64,000 nt of DNA from Mucilaginibacter frigoritolerans. GTDB taxonomy: Bacteria > Bacteroidota > Bacteroidia > Sphingobacteriales > Sphingobacteriaceae. The translations under genes were made by a program, and so were the position numbers. The notes beneath the pieces are model-generated. The model was not told the origin of the DNA. It searched no databases and saw only the letters and a program-made list of their open reading frames with translations. The stretch lies in the NCBI RefSeq assembly GCF_007830615.1, contig NZ_VLLI01000007.1, positions 124,001 to 188,000 on the forward strand, written 5' to 3'. Below are positions 43,265-53,003 of the stretch, piece by piece (position 1 is the first letter of the stretch; every line of letters begins with the position of its first letter).

Positions 43265-44574
43265 TAGCTTATAAGTTTCCTTCCTATACTGTTGTAATAA
43301 TAACCAAGATCAATCATCTTCTCCAAATCGTATAAGTTACGACCGTCAAAAATAACTTTACTTTTTAAATTTTCTTCCATCTGCTCAAAATCCGGTGTTC
43401 TGAAAACCGACCATTCTGTAACAATTAATAAAGCATCAGCATCTTTAAGTGCGTCATACTGATTTTCGGCAAAGCTGATCTTATCGCCAACCACACCTTT
43501 TACATTGTTCATTGCCTCAGGGTCAAATGCAGTTACAATAGCACCTGCAGCAACCAGGTCGTCAATAATATATAATGCCGGTGCTTCGCGGATATCATCA
43601 GTTTCCGGTTTAAATGCCAAACCCCAAATAGCAAATTTCTTGCCCTTTAAATCGCCTTTAAAGTACTTTTTTACTTTTTCAACCAGTACACGTTTTTGAA
43701 CTTCATTAACTTCCATTACAGAGTTAAGTATCCTGAAATCGTATTTATTTTCTTCTGCTGATTTTGCTAATGCCTGCACATCCTTTGGAAAGCAGCTGCC
43801 ACCATAGCCAATTCCTGAAAACAAAAAGCGTTTACCAATACGTTCATCAGAGCCAATTCCACGGCGAACCATGTCAACATCGGCACCTACTAATTCGCAT
43901 AGGTTGGCAATTTCATTCATAAATGAAATTTTTGTAGCAAGGAATGAGTTTGCAGCATATTTGGTAAGCTCAGACGAGCGCTCATCCATAAAGATAACCG
44001 GGTTACCCTGGCGAACGTAAGGTGAGTACAATTCGGCCATTAGTTTGCGGGCCCTTTCGTCCAAAGTACCTACAACTACCCGATCCGGTTTCATAAAATC
44101 TTCAACCGCCACACCTTCCCGCAAAAACTCAGGGTTAGATACCACTGCAAAATCTATATTGGTATGAGCTTTCATTACCGCTGTAACTTTATCAGCAGTG
44201 CCAACAGGAACCGTTGATTTGGTTACTACAACTTTGTATTCGGTAATTAATTTGGCAATATCTTTTGCTGCACCCAACACATAACTTAAGTCGGCAGAGC
44301 CGTCGCCACCCGGAGGGGTTGGCAGTGCCATAAATATTATTTTTGCTTCGGCAATTGCTTCAGCAAGATTTGAAGTAAAATGCAAGCGTTTTTGTTGAAT
44401 ATTTCTTTCAAAAAGTAGTTCTAATCCAGGTTCATAAATAGGTAATTTACCATCCTGCATCATTTTTACCTTTTTCTCGTTGATGTCAACGCAGATAACC
44501 TGGTTGCCGGTTTCTGCCAAACAAGTTCCGGTTACAAGACCCACATACCCAGTTCCTACAACAGCAATTTTCAT
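43264..44574 (-). CDS. ugd: UDP-glucose 6-dehydrogenase
   Basis: 436 residues. The NAD-binding start is [20 protein letters not shown]. The catalytic Cys lies in [15 protein letters not shown] and a conserved Lys in [20 protein letters not shown]. The C-terminal UDP-binding domain has [21 protein letters not shown]. It oxidises UDP-glucose to UDP-glucuronate, which the next gene decarboxylates. It is the first gene of the operon and diverges from waaA. Overlaps the next gene by one base. Confidence 0.95.
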   Translation of the reverse strand: MKIAVVGTGYVGLVTGTCLAETGNQVICVDINEKKVKMMQDGKLPIYEPGLELLFERNIQQKRLHFTSNLAEAIAEAKIIFMALPTPPGGDGSADLSYVLGAAKDIAKLITEYKVVVTKSTVPVGTADKVTAVMKAHTNIDFAVVSNPEFLREGVAVEDFMKPDRVVVGTLDERARKLMAELYSPYVRQGNPVIFMDERSSELTKYAANSFLATKISFMNEIANLCELVGADVDMVRRGIGSDERIGKRFLFSGIGYGGSCFPKDVQALAKSAEENKYDFRILNSVMEVNEVQKRVLVEKVKKYFKGDLKGKKFAIWGLAFKPETDDIREAPALYIIDDLVAAGAIVTAFDPEAMNNVKGVVGDKISFAENQYDALKDADALLIVTEWSVFRTPDFEQMEENLKSKVIFDGRNLYDLEKMIDLGYYYNSIGRKLIS

Positions 44575-44728
44575 AAATATTTGTTCGTTTTTTTATATGT
44601 TTTTTATAAACCCGATAAGTACCGGTTGTTTTTTTATTTTTTCAATGAACACCTTAACGCAAAAACTGCTCAGTTTATATTATTGTGATTACATTTATGC
44701 CCTGCGAAGTTAACAATTCATTATTAAA

Positions 44729-45961
44729 ATGCTCTTATTATATAACGTCGGTATACAACTATATTTTTTACTAATCCGGCTAACCTCATTTTTTAATAAA
44801 AAAGCAAAACTTTGGATAAAAGGGCGTAAAAACAGTGCCCTTATACGTTATCCGGAGAGTATTTGGTTTCATTTTGCATCACTTGGAGAGTTTGAACAAG
44901 GCCGCCCTGTTTTGGAGCAGATGCGCAGTTCAAACCCGGATATTAAAATAGTAATAACCTTTTTTTCGCCATCCGGATACCAGGTAAGAAAGAATACATC
45001 ACTGGCAGATGCCGTTTATTACCTGCCTTTGGATACCCCCCAAAATGCCCGCCGGTTTATTGAAACAATAAACCCTAAACTGGCAATATTTACCAAATAC
45101 GAATACTGGTACCATTTTTTTAATGAGCTGTATAAGCGTAATATTCCGCTATATGTTATTTCAGGTATTTTTAGGCCCAATCAGGTATTTTTTAAATGGT
45201 ATGGTAAGCTACATCGTGAAATGCTTGGCTGCGTTGCCAGATTTTTTGTTCAGGATGAACAGTCAATACAGTTGCTTTCGGCAATCGGCATTAATAACGT
45301 AATAGTAAGCGGCGATACCCGTTTTGACCGGGTTTGGACCAATGCACAACAACCAAAGACTATTGCAGCCATTGAAGAATTTAAAAATGGGAAAAACATA
45401 TTTATTGCAGGCAGCACCTGGCCCGCTGATGAAAAGCTGATAAGTAGCCTGGTTAAGGAAAACCGCGATTGGAAATTTATTTTTGCATCACACGAAATAA
45501 GTGAAGAAAAAATTAAGTCATTAATTAGCCTATTGCCTCCCAAATCAGCTATAAGGCATTCGCAAATAGCTTCGAGCGCTCCGCACCTCAGTACTTACCG
45601 GGTAATGATTATTGATAATGTAGGCATGCTATCTGCCTTATATCAATATGGTAAAATTGCTTTTATTGGCGGAGGATTTGGCGCCGGTATACATAATACC
45701 TTAGAAGCGGCAGCATTTGGATTGCCGGTAATTTTCGGCCCTAATTATTCAAAATTTAAGGAGGCACATGATTTAGTTGAGCTAAAAGCAGGCTTTAGTA
45801 TAACTGATGAGGCTTCATTAAAAGTTATAACCAATAAACTCATTAATGATCAGCAGTTTTATAATGAAGCGAGCAAAGAAATACAGAATTATGTAAAGGA
45901 ACATACGGGGGCAACTAAAACTATTATTGATTATATAAACCACGTCCAGGTGGTTAAATAA
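44729..45961 (+). CDS. waaA: 3-deoxy-D-manno-octulosonic acid transferase
   Basis: 410 residues. An N-terminal membrane segment (about 2-20) is followed by a GT-B glycosyltransferase with WFHFASLGEFEQGRPVLEQM near 45-65 (the family Gly/Glu motif), FFVQDEQSIQLL, FIAGSTWPADEKLI and GGGFGAGIHNTLEAAAFGLP. It adds Kdo to lipid A precursor at the inner face of the inner membrane, supporting a Gram-negative outer membrane with LPS. It is divergent from ugd and followed by a GT2 gene. Confidence 0.93.
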   Translation: MLLLYNVGIQLYFLLIRLTSFFNKKAKLWIKGRKNSALIRYPESIWFHFASLGEFEQGRPVLEQMRSSNPDIKIVITFFSPSGYQVRKNTSLADAVYYLPLDTPQNARRFIETINPKLAIFTKYEYWYHFFNELYKRNIPLYVISGIFRPNQVFFKWYGKLHREMLGCVARFFVQDEQSIQLLSAIGINNVIVSGDTRFDRVWTNAQQPKTIAAIEEFKNGKNIFIAGSTWPADEKLISSLVKENRDWKFIFASHEISEEKIKSLISLLPPKSAIRHSQIASSAPHLSTYRVMIIDNVGMLSALYQYGKIAFIGGGFGAGIHNTLEAAAFGLPVIFGPNYSKFKEAHDLVELKAGFSITDEASLKVITNKLINDQQFYNEASKEIQNYVKEHTGATKTIIDYINHVQVVK

Positions 45962-46051
45962 TTCCATTATTTTAACATAGTTAGACTTTTGCCTAATCAA
46001 ATAGCGTTAATTATTATACATTTAATTTTTTGATATAGAAACCGAACTCAA

Positions 46052-47140
46052 GTGATCATAGCCATAACCGTAACCTTATTTTTTATCATCATCCGCTTTA
46101 CGGTAACGCTTTTCAATTTCATTTCTAATCCTAAACTCACCAAGGTAAACAGGCAATATACTGACCTTGTATCCATTTTAATTCCTGCGCGAAATGAGGA
46201 AGAGAATATACTGCTCCTCTTAAAATCTATCCTTCAGCAGGACTATCCAAACTATGAGGTAATTGTTTATGATGATGAATCATCTGACAAAACATATACC
46301 ATATGCACAGAATTTGCATCCCGTTATCCACAATTCAGTGTTATAAAAGGCACAAGCCTACCTACCGGCTGGATAGGAAAAAATCACGCCTGCCATCAAT
46401 TAGCCAACTATGCAAGGGGTAAATATTTGTTGTTTTTGGATGCTGACGAAGTAATTAACAAAGGATTGATCAATAGTGGTGTACATAGATTACAAGTTTA
46501 TAAACTGGCATTGTTAAGTCTTTTCCCCAACCAGGTAATGAAAACCATTGGCGAAAAAACAACTGTGCCACTTTTACATTACATGCTGCTTAACCTGATA
46601 CCCTTACGCCTGGTTTATTTGACCCGAAACCCCGCCCTGGCAACGGCCAATGGACAATTTATGTTTTTTGATGCTGCCGTTTACAGGCAAAAACAATGGC
46701 ACGAAATGGTTAAGGACGAAATTGTGGAGGATGACCAGATCATGAAAAAAGTAAAGCAGGCAAACCTCAAAAGTGAACTGCTACTGGCTAACGGCATGAT
46801 AAGCTGCCGCATGTATAAGAACTATCCTGATGCAATAAACGGATTTAGTAAGAATGCGCTGGCTGTATTTAATAATAGCATCGCAGCATTACTGGCATAT
46901 ATTTTATTACTTATAGGCGGACCAATGATTGTTTTTATGACTTTAAACTTTAACCTCATATTTTTCATGGTAGGTTTAATTTTATTAACCCGTATAATGA
47001 TCTCTTTGTCTGCCGGGCAAAATGCGTGGATCAATATCATATTTCATCCGGTTCAGATGGTAAACATGGTTATCATTGCGTTTCTATCGGTTCAAAAAAA
47101 TTTAACTCAAACCAATACCTGGAAAGGCCGTAGGATTTAA
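46052..47140 (+). CDS. Membrane glycosyltransferase, GT2 family (CruC/CrtQ-like)
   Basis: 362 residues from a GTG start at 46052. An N-terminal helix (about 2-22) precedes a GT-A domain: VSILIPARNEEENI, DDESSDKTY, and GWIGKNHACHQLANYARGKY, then LFLDADE and a catalytic-acid region VEDDQIMKKV. Two or three C-terminal helices follow (about 275-345). The GWxGKxxA pattern resembles carotenoid glycosyltransferases, but lipid-sugar transferases share it. It is 90 nt downstream of waaA. The acceptor is unknown. Confidence 0.85.
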   Translation: MIIAITVTLFFIIIRFTVTLFNFISNPKLTKVNRQYTDLVSILIPARNEEENILLLLKSILQQDYPNYEVIVYDDESSDKTYTICTEFASRYPQFSVIKGTSLPTGWIGKNHACHQLANYARGKYLLFLDADEVINKGLINSGVHRLQVYKLALLSLFPNQVMKTIGEKTTVPLLHYMLLNLIPLRLVYLTRNPALATANGQFMFFDAAVYRQKQWHEMVKDEIVEDDQIMKKVKQANLKSELLLANGMISCRMYKNYPDAINGFSKNALAVFNNSIAALLAYILLLIGGPMIVFMTLNFNLIFFMVGLILLTRIMISLSAGQNAWINIIFHPVQMVNMVIIAFLSVQKNLTQTNTWKGRRI

Positions 47141-47198
47141 TATCTGTAGGGATGTTAAAATCTAAATACCACCTCATATTAATTCAATCTTTTTGATG

Positions 47199-47206
47199 TA
47201 ATTTTG
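47199..47206 (+). promoter_or_regulatory. -7 box TAATTTTG of ispH, near-leaderless
   Basis: Full match to TAnnTTTG ending 7 nt before the ispH ATG at 47214. If transcription starts about 4-5 nt beyond the box, the leader is only about 3 nt. Confidence 0.5.
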
Positions 47207-47213
47207 CACCATC

Positions 47214-48065
47214 ATGGGAGAGTATCAATTAAACGTTACCATTGACCAGGATTCGGGCTTTTGTTTCGGGGTGGTTTATGCTATCGATATGGCTGAAGAA
47301 ATATTAGCTGAAGACGGCTATCTTTATTGCCTCGGCGATATCGTGCATAATGATGAAGAAGTGGAGCGATTGAAGGCCAAAGGTTTAAAAATAATTGACC
47401 ACGAAGACCTTAAAACGCTAAAGAACGAAAAGGTATTGATCCGTGCCCATGGAGAAGCTCCTGAAACCTACCGTACCGCGCTTGAAAATAATATTACACT
47501 TATTGATGCATCGTGCCCGGTAGTTTTAAAACTACAAAATAGGATCAAAACATCTTATGATGCCAATGAAAAGATATTAATATTTGGTAAGCATGGCCAT
47601 GCAGAGGTGGTGGGATTACAGGGTCAAACCAATAATGAAGCTTTGGTTTTTCAGGATATTGCGGAGCTGGACGGCGTTGAACTTCCTCATAATATTACCC
47701 TCTACAGCCAGACCACCAAAAGCATGGAGAAGTTTTACAACGTAAAAGACCAGTTGTTGGAACGCGGGTACGACTTAAAGGCTAATGACACCATCTGTCG
47801 CCAGGTTTCTAACCGTGATATGGACCTTCCTAAATTTGTAAGTAAGTTTGATAAAATAGTGTTTGTTTCTGGTCGTAAATCATCAAACGGAAAGGTTTTA
47901 TTTGAAGTTTGCCGCAAACACAATCCCAATACCTATTTCATATCAGCCACCAGCGAACTGGAAAAAAGCATGTTTGCCCAGGGCGATAAAGTAGGCATAG
48001 CCGGAGCAACATCAACACCTATGTGGTTAATGCAGCAGGTAAAGTCCGAACTGGAAAGTTATTGA
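47214..48065 (+). CDS. ispH: 4-hydroxy-3-methylbut-2-enyl diphosphate reductase
   Basis: 283 residues. The three [4Fe-4S] cysteines are in GFCFGV, DASCPVV and DTICRQ. The expected HGEAPE and HAEVVGLQGQ histidines are also present, and SSNGKVLFEVC is the substrate-binding stretch. It reduces HMBPP to IPP and DMAPP, the last step of the MEP route. This implies that the organism uses the MEP pathway. It is followed by hemH after about 140 nt, on the same strand. Confidence 0.94.
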   Translation: MGEYQLNVTIDQDSGFCFGVVYAIDMAEEILAEDGYLYCLGDIVHNDEEVERLKAKGLKIIDHEDLKTLKNEKVLIRAHGEAPETYRTALENNITLIDASCPVVLKLQNRIKTSYDANEKILIFGKHGHAEVVGLQGQTNNEALVFQDIAELDGVELPHNITLYSQTTKSMEKFYNVKDQLLERGYDLKANDTICRQVSNRDMDLPKFVSKFDKIVFVSGRKSSNGKVLFEVCRKHNPNTYFISATSELEKSMFAQGDKVGIAGATSTPMWLMQQVKSELESY

Positions 48066-48204
48066 GTTGTGGGATTAGCTACACGGCCAGGGTCCTGACC
48101 AGTAGTTTCTTATCATATAATTGTCAATAATGGAAGATCAACAATTCCTATTTTCAACTAATCTCCAATCTATAATTGCTAATCGCTAATTTCGCCAAAC
48201 TATT

Positions 48205-49230
48205 ATGGCAAAAAAAGGAATTTTACTGGTAAACCTAGGTACACCCGACAGTCCCGAAACAAAAGATGTTCGCAAATACCTGGCTGAGTTTTTAATGGAC
48301 CCGAGGGTGATAGATGTAAATCCCGTATTACGCACCTTTTTAGTAAAAGGCATTATAGTTCCTTTCAGAAGCCCTAAATCGGCCAAACTTTATAAAGAGA
48401 TTTGGGACGATAAAACAGGATCGCCATTACTCCATTACAGCATATTGCAGCACAAGCTGCTTGCCGACAGACTGGGCGATGAATATCAGGTAGAACTGGC
48501 CATGCGCTATCAAAGCCCTTCTATAGAATCGGCTTTAGATAAATTAAAGGCGTCATTAGTTGAAAGCATACAAGTAATTGCCTTGTTTCCGCAATACGCA
48601 TCAGCAAGCACCGGGTCGGTATACGAAAAGGTGATGAATATTGTAGGTAAATGGCAAACTATTCCATCCATATCCTTCATCAATTCGTTTCATGATAATG
48701 AGCTGATGATAGAAACCTTTGCAGATAATGGCCGACAATATCAGCCTGAAACTTATGATCATATTTTATTCAGTTTTCATGGTTTACCCCAAAGGCAACT
48801 GATTAAATGCGACCATACAGATAATTTTTGCCTGAAAGTTGATGGCTGCTGCAATACTTTAAACGATACCAATAAGTTTTGCTATTCGGCTCAATCACAT
48901 CATACGGCTAAGCTGATAGCTGAGAAATTAAATATCCCTAAAGAGAAATACACCATCTGCTTTCAATCACGCTTGGGAAGCGATCCATGGGTACAACCCT
49001 ATACCAGTGAGATTGTAGCCAAATTGGCTAAAGAGGGTAAAAAACGCTTGCTGGTATTTTGCCCCGCCTTTGTTGCTGATTGCCTGGAAACTGTTTATGA
49101 GGTTACTGAAGAATACGGTGGTGAATTTAAAGCCCTTGGCGGCGAACATGTTCAACTGGTAGAAAGCCTTAACGACTCGCCAAAGTGGATCGATGCTTTG
49201 GAAGAAATGGTTAAAGGACAGAAATTTTGA
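48205..49230 (+). CDS. hemH: Ferrochelatase
   Basis: 341 residues. KGILLVNLGTPDSPETKDV is the family N-terminus. The metal-side His is in FSFHGLPQRQL and the acidic Glu in CLETVYEVTEE. Two or three Cys (FCLKVDGCC) in the middle may be extra ligands, though I cannot say whether they hold a [2Fe-2S] cluster. It inserts iron into protoporphyrin IX, or into coproporphyrin III if it belongs to the coproporphyrin branch. Confidence 0.94.
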   Translation: MAKKGILLVNLGTPDSPETKDVRKYLAEFLMDPRVIDVNPVLRTFLVKGIIVPFRSPKSAKLYKEIWDDKTGSPLLHYSILQHKLLADRLGDEYQVELAMRYQSPSIESALDKLKASLVESIQVIALFPQYASASTGSVYEKVMNIVGKWQTIPSISFINSFHDNELMIETFADNGRQYQPETYDHILFSFHGLPQRQLIKCDHTDNFCLKVDGCCNTLNDTNKFCYSAQSHHTAKLIAEKLNIPKEKYTICFQSRLGSDPWVQPYTSEIVAKLAKEGKKRLLVFCPAFVADCLETVYEVTEEYGGEFKALGGEHVQLVESLNDSPKWIDALEEMVKGQKF

Positions 49231-49292
49231 GTATAAAACCGGCAGTCATCAGTCAATTATGAAATTGGACTATAACACCGGGCTTAATTTTC

Positions 49293-50258
49293 TTAAAAAA
49301 GTTGCTCAATGATGTCATCCGTTGATAAGCCTTCCGCTTCGGCATGGTAGCTACGCACAATGCGGTGCCTTAATATAGGTTTTGCTACGGCCTTTACATC
49401 TTCAATATCAGGAGAATATTTCCCGTTTATTACTGCGTGGCATTTGGCCCCCAGTATTAAAAACTGTGATGCACGCGGACCTGCACCCCAATTAAGTAAG
49501 CGCTTAACCTGTGGCGTGGCAAACTCGCCGTTAGGGCGGGTTTTTGATACCAGTTTTACAGCATATTCCAACACGTTATCCGTTACCGGGATATTACGTA
49601 CCAATTGCTGAAAATAAATAATCTGCTCGGCATTTAACAGCTTGTTTACCGCTGTTTGGGCTGTACTGGTAGTATTTTTAACTACTTGCAGTTCTTCCTT
49701 AAATGTAGGATAATCCAACGCGATGTTAAACATAAAACGATCCAATTGCGCTTCCGGTAATGGGTAGGTACCCTCCTGCTCAATTGGATTTTGAGTAGCC
49801 AAAACAAAAAATGGCTTGGCTAATTTATGTGTTATACCTGCTGCGGTAACCGCTTTTTCCTGCATGGCTTCCAGTAAAGCAGCCTGCGTTTTGGGCGGTG
49901 TACGGTTTATCTCATCAGCAAGGATGATATTTGAAAAAACTGGCCCGTGTATAAATTTAAAATTCCGGTCTTCACCCAATATTTCAGAGCCAATAATATC
50001 AGAAGGCATCAGATCGGGTGTAAACTGTATCCGTTTAAAATCCAGATCAAGCACCTGTGCAACAGTTTGAACCAACAAGGTTTTTGCAAGGCCCGGAACA
50101 CCTACCAATAAACAGTGCCCATTACTAAAAATAGAAATGAGCACATATTTAATTACTTCCTGCTGGCCAATAATAACTTTACCTATTTCTTCGCTTACTT
50201 GCTCATAGGTTTTCCTTAAAGCATCAGCAGCTTCCACATCCGAGCGGTGTTGCGTCAT
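49293..50258 (-). CDS. MoxR-type AAA+ ATPase
   Basis: 321 residues. Walker A GVPGLAKTLL, Walker B ILADEINRTPPKTQAALLEAM and Sensor 1 ATQNPIEQEGTYPLPEAQLDRF are all typical MoxR. MoxR ATPases act as chaperones for enzyme or envelope-complex maturation and often pair with von Willebrand-type proteins, which are not adjacent here. It starts 5 nt after the SurA-like gene and is probably translated from the same message, an order common in Bacteroidota. Confidence 0.94.
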   Translation of the reverse strand: MTQHRSDVEAADALRKTYEQVSEEIGKVIIGQQEVIKYVLISIFSNGHCLLVGVPGLAKTLLVQTVAQVLDLDFKRIQFTPDLMPSDIIGSEILGEDRNFKFIHGPVFSNIILADEINRTPPKTQAALLEAMQEKAVTAAGITHKLAKPFFVLATQNPIEQEGTYPLPEAQLDRFMFNIALDYPTFKEELQVVKNTTSTAQTAVNKLLNAEQIIYFQQLVRNIPVTDNVLEYAVKLVSKTRPNGEFATPQVKRLLNWGAGPRASQFLILGAKCHAVINGKYSPDIEDVKAVAKPILRHRIVRSYHAEAEGLSTDDIIEQLF

Positions 50259-50263
50259 ATTGT

Positions 50264-51643
50264 TTAAGGTTTAACTTCGGCAGTTGTTTGTGGTGTTGAC
50301 CATCCTTTCAACTGTGAACATTGCTGATATTCAGGGTCAATTTTTATAAAAGTTTCTTTTCTTCTTTTCTGGAACCACTCACTCACAGTACGGTTAATTT
50401 TATCATTGGTAGCGTATTCCTTTATTTTAGGATAATCCTGAGTAAGGTTAGCCTTATGCGCAGGCGTGGTCGATTTCAGGAATAAAATCTTGTAGGTTTT
50501 TTTACCATCCTGACCGGTAAATAATTGCGGAACAGAAAGGCTGCCAACCTTCATGGTATCAGTAGTTAGCGCTACCTGCGGATCAAGCCTGTCTGTAGGG
50601 ATATAAGTGGTACGTGTTTCCACATTATCAGCATTTAAAAGCATCCCGCCATTATATTTGGTGTCTTTATTATCAGAGTAATAAGCTGCTGCCGAAGAAA
50701 AGTCAATCTTTTTGTTCTTCCCTAACAGGTCATAAACACTATCTGCTTTTGCCTTTGCTCTGTCTAAACTGGCCTGGGTAACTGCCGGTACAATTAATAT
50801 GTGCCTAACGTGTACCTGCTCGCCACGGCGCTCAATTACCTGTAAAAAGTGAAAACCATAATCCGATTCAAATACGGGCGAAATTTCGCCTGCTTTTAAT
50901 TTAAAGGCCATTGCTGTAAACTCTTTCACAAAAGCGGTACGGTCATTAAAGCCCAAATCTCCACCTTCTGGTGCAGAACCCGGATCTTGTGAGTATAAAC
51001 GCGCCAAAGCTCCAAAATCTTCGCCTTTTATAATTCTGGCGCGTAATTCTTCAGCTTTTTGACGATAGGCTTCTTTTTCTTCAGGAGTCAATTTTGGGTT
51101 AAATTGTATTTCACCAACTTCAACCTCTTTATTAAAGGTTGGCAAACTGTCTTTGGGAATTTTAGTAAAGAAATTCTGAACGTCTAAAGGAGTTGTGTTT
51201 ACGTTTGAGGTGATTTTTTCCTGCATTTTGCGTGCCACCAAACTTTCTCTTATATCCGGACGGATTTCATCTTTGTATTGAATTACAGAGCGGCCCAAAA
51301 ACTGCTCCAGCCTGTCCTGACCACCAGCCCTTTGGATCATACCACGCATACGACGGTCAACATCGGCATCTACTTCATCGTCCTTTACGTCGATACTATC
51401 AATTACTGCCTGTTGGGCCAATAACTTTTGTGTTAACAAGCTCTGCAATATCTGGCATTTAATGTCAGCATTAGGCGAGTTACCCTGAGCCAGGTAGGAA
51501 GCATATTTTAACTCAATATCCGATTCCAATATAATACCACTGCCCACCACACCAGCAATTTTATCCAGTGTACGTTTTTGCTGCGCGCTGGCAACTGAAA
51601 TTAATGTAACAAAACTTAAAATGGCTAACCCAAACTTTCTCAT
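50264..51643 (-). CDS. SurA-like periplasmic peptidyl-prolyl isomerase/chaperone
   Basis: About 459 residues from ATG 51643 (signal peptide MRKFGLAILSFVTLISVASA); the frame runs 10 codons further to 51673. A SurA-type N domain (LDKIAGVVGSGIILESDIEL) is followed by two parvulin domains, the first with EVGEIQFNPKLTPEEKEAYR, the second with VHVRHILIVP. The GGDLGF and YGFHFLQV motifs of the first are intact. It likely escorts outer-membrane proteins. moxR follows directly. Confidence 0.92.
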   Translation of the reverse strand: MRKFGLAILSFVTLISVASAQQKRTLDKIAGVVGSGIILESDIELKYASYLAQGNSPNADIKCQILQSLLTQKLLAQQAVIDSIDVKDDEVDADVDRRMRGMIQRAGGQDRLEQFLGRSVIQYKDEIRPDIRESLVARKMQEKITSNVNTTPLDVQNFFTKIPKDSLPTFNKEVEVGEIQFNPKLTPEEKEAYRQKAEELRARIIKGEDFGALARLYSQDPGSAPEGGDLGFNDRTAFVKEFTAMAFKLKAGEISPVFESDYGFHFLQVIERRGEQVHVRHILIVPAVTQASLDRAKAKADSVYDLLGKNKKIDFSSAAAYYSDNKDTKYNGGMLLNADNVETRTTYIPTDRLDPQVALTTDTMKVGSLSVPQLFTGQDGKKTYKILFLKSTTPAHKANLTQDYPKIKEYATNDKINRTVSEWFQKRRKETFIKIDPEYQQCSQLKGWSTPQTTAEVKP

Positions 51644-51796
51644 GTATCTAATACTAATTAAACAACAGACCATTAGTCCGTTAAAAACTCCGAATTTCGG
51701 TAAAATTTATTAATTATGGCTGTACAAAATTTGCTATTTACTATACGCCCATAATAATTTGTGCGAATATGCCGATAATGCTTCAAACTGTTTAAC

Positions 51797-51804
51797 TACT
51801 TTTG
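51797..51804 (+). promoter_or_regulatory. -7 box TACTTTTG before the HolD-like gene
   Basis: Full match to TAnnTTTG. It lies 16 nt before the GTG at 51821 and 52 nt before the ATG at 51857, so it does not decide between the two starts. Confidence 0.5.
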
Positions 51805-51856
51805 GTTAAAATTTGTTAAAGTGCATATAGAAAACCCGCTTGCTTTCAGTTTTATT

Positions 51857-52342
51857 ATGCAGGAAGATATTTTCCTGCTCAATAATGACAAGGCTGTTTA
51901 CAATCATCCACCAATTATTAAAGAGGAAACGGTTGAACCGCCTGTTACAGAAACGCCGCCGCTTAGCTTTAATTACCTTGGTAAGCATAAAAAAAACTTC
52001 CTCATCATTACCCATTATCAAAATACTGATTTTATTGCTCCGAATCATTTAACAGCGTTGGAAAATACGATTAAACGTCTTGATTTTAGTTTAGATGATG
52101 TAGCTATTTTAAACTGCGCCAAACATCCGGAAGCCACATTGGAACAACTGACCACTTTCTTTTCGCCGCAAAAATTGCTGGTACTGGGTCAATATGCATT
52201 ACCTGTCGAACTGAAAAGTATTACCATTAATAAATTACACCAGCTTAATAGCTGCCGTACGCTGTTCACTTTCAGCTTTGATGAAATGATGGATAATAAT
52301 GAGTACAAAAAGGCTTTTTGGGAACAAATGAAACAATTGTAA
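51857..52342 (+). CDS. Hypothetical protein, possible DNA polymerase III psi (HolD)-like
   Basis: About 161 residues from ATG 51857 (173 from GTG 51821). After a Pro/Glu-rich N-terminal segment comes FNYLGKHKKNFLIIT, a helix LENTIKRLDFSLDDVAILN, a strand KLLVLGQ, and a C-terminal SFDEMMDNNEYKKAFWEQMK. This order and the end motif (helix with a final W-x-Q-[MI]) match the E. coli psi subunit, a UDG-like fold that binds clamp-loader and SSB partners. Sequence identity is low and the call is an inference. It is 4 nt upstream of rdgB and surely in its operon. Confidence 0.6.
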   Translation: MQEDIFLLNNDKAVYNHPPIIKEETVEPPVTETPPLSFNYLGKHKKNFLIITHYQNTDFIAPNHLTALENTIKRLDFSLDDVAILNCAKHPEATLEQLTTFFSPQKLLVLGQYALPVELKSITINKLHQLNSCRTLFTFSFDEMMDNNEYKKAFWEQMKQL

Positions 52343-52346
52343 TATT

Positions 52347-52931
52347 ATGCAACAATTAGTTTTTGCTACCAACAACCGCCATAAGCTGGATGAGGTTGCC
52401 GATAAAATAAAAGGACAGATCAAATTACTCACCCTTAGTGACATTGGCTGCAATGATGACATTGCCGAAACCGGTTTAACGTTCAGAGAAAATGCTGCTA
52501 TAAAGAGTAAATTTATTTACCATAAATACAAGCTGAATTGTTTTGGGGATGACAGCGGACTGGAGATTGATGCCCTGAACGGTGAACCTGGCGTTTTTTC
52601 GGCACGATATGCCGGCGAACATGGTAACCATGAGGCTAACATTAACAAGGTGCTCATCAATCTGAAAAATGAAACTAACCGTAAGGCCCGTTTCCATACC
52701 ATTATCTCATTGATATGGGAGGGTGAGGAACATTTTTTTGAAGGAACCGTTGAAGGCACTATCCGCCATGAAAAATCAGGCAGTGAAGGATTTGGCTACG
52801 ATCCCATTTTTGAGCCCGAGGGCTATGACGTGACCTTTGCCGAGATGACTATGGAAGAAAAGAATGGCATCAGTCACAGAGCTAAGGCCGTGGAGCAATT
52901 GGTTGCTTTTTTAGGGGCCCTTAAGGCCTGA
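52347..52931 (+). CDS. rdgB: Non-canonical purine NTP pyrophosphatase (RdgB/HAM1)
   Basis: 194 residues. LVFATNNRHKLDEV is the N-terminal nucleotide site, DDSGLEIDALNGEPGVFSAR the metal and base-recognition stretch, GFGYDPIFEPEGY and SHRAKAVEQL the C-terminal motifs. It hydrolyses ITP, dITP and XTP to keep them out of DNA and RNA. It starts 4 nt after the HolD-like gene. A strong minus-strand terminator hairpin follows. Confidence 0.96.
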   Translation: MQQLVFATNNRHKLDEVADKIKGQIKLLTLSDIGCNDDIAETGLTFRENAAIKSKFIYHKYKLNCFGDDSGLEIDALNGEPGVFSARYAGEHGNHEANINKVLINLKNETNRKARFHTIISLIWEGEEHFFEGTVEGTIRHEKSGSEGFGYDPIFEPEGYDVTFAEMTMEEKNGISHRAKAVEQLVAFLGALKA

Positions 52932-52943
52932 AAGATAAAAAAG

Positions 52944-52985
52944 TTTGCCATGCTTCTCCGCCAAATGGTGGAGAAGCATGGCAAA
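52944..52985 (-). terminator. Terminator of the OstA-like gene
   Basis: TTTGCCATGCTTCTCCGCC / GGTGGAGAAGCATGGCAAA, a 19-bp stem with one wobble and an AAAT loop. On the minus strand CTTTTTTATC follows; on the plus strand no T-run follows. Confidence 0.75.
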
Positions 52986-53003
52986 GAGAAAAAATGTCTC
53001 CTC

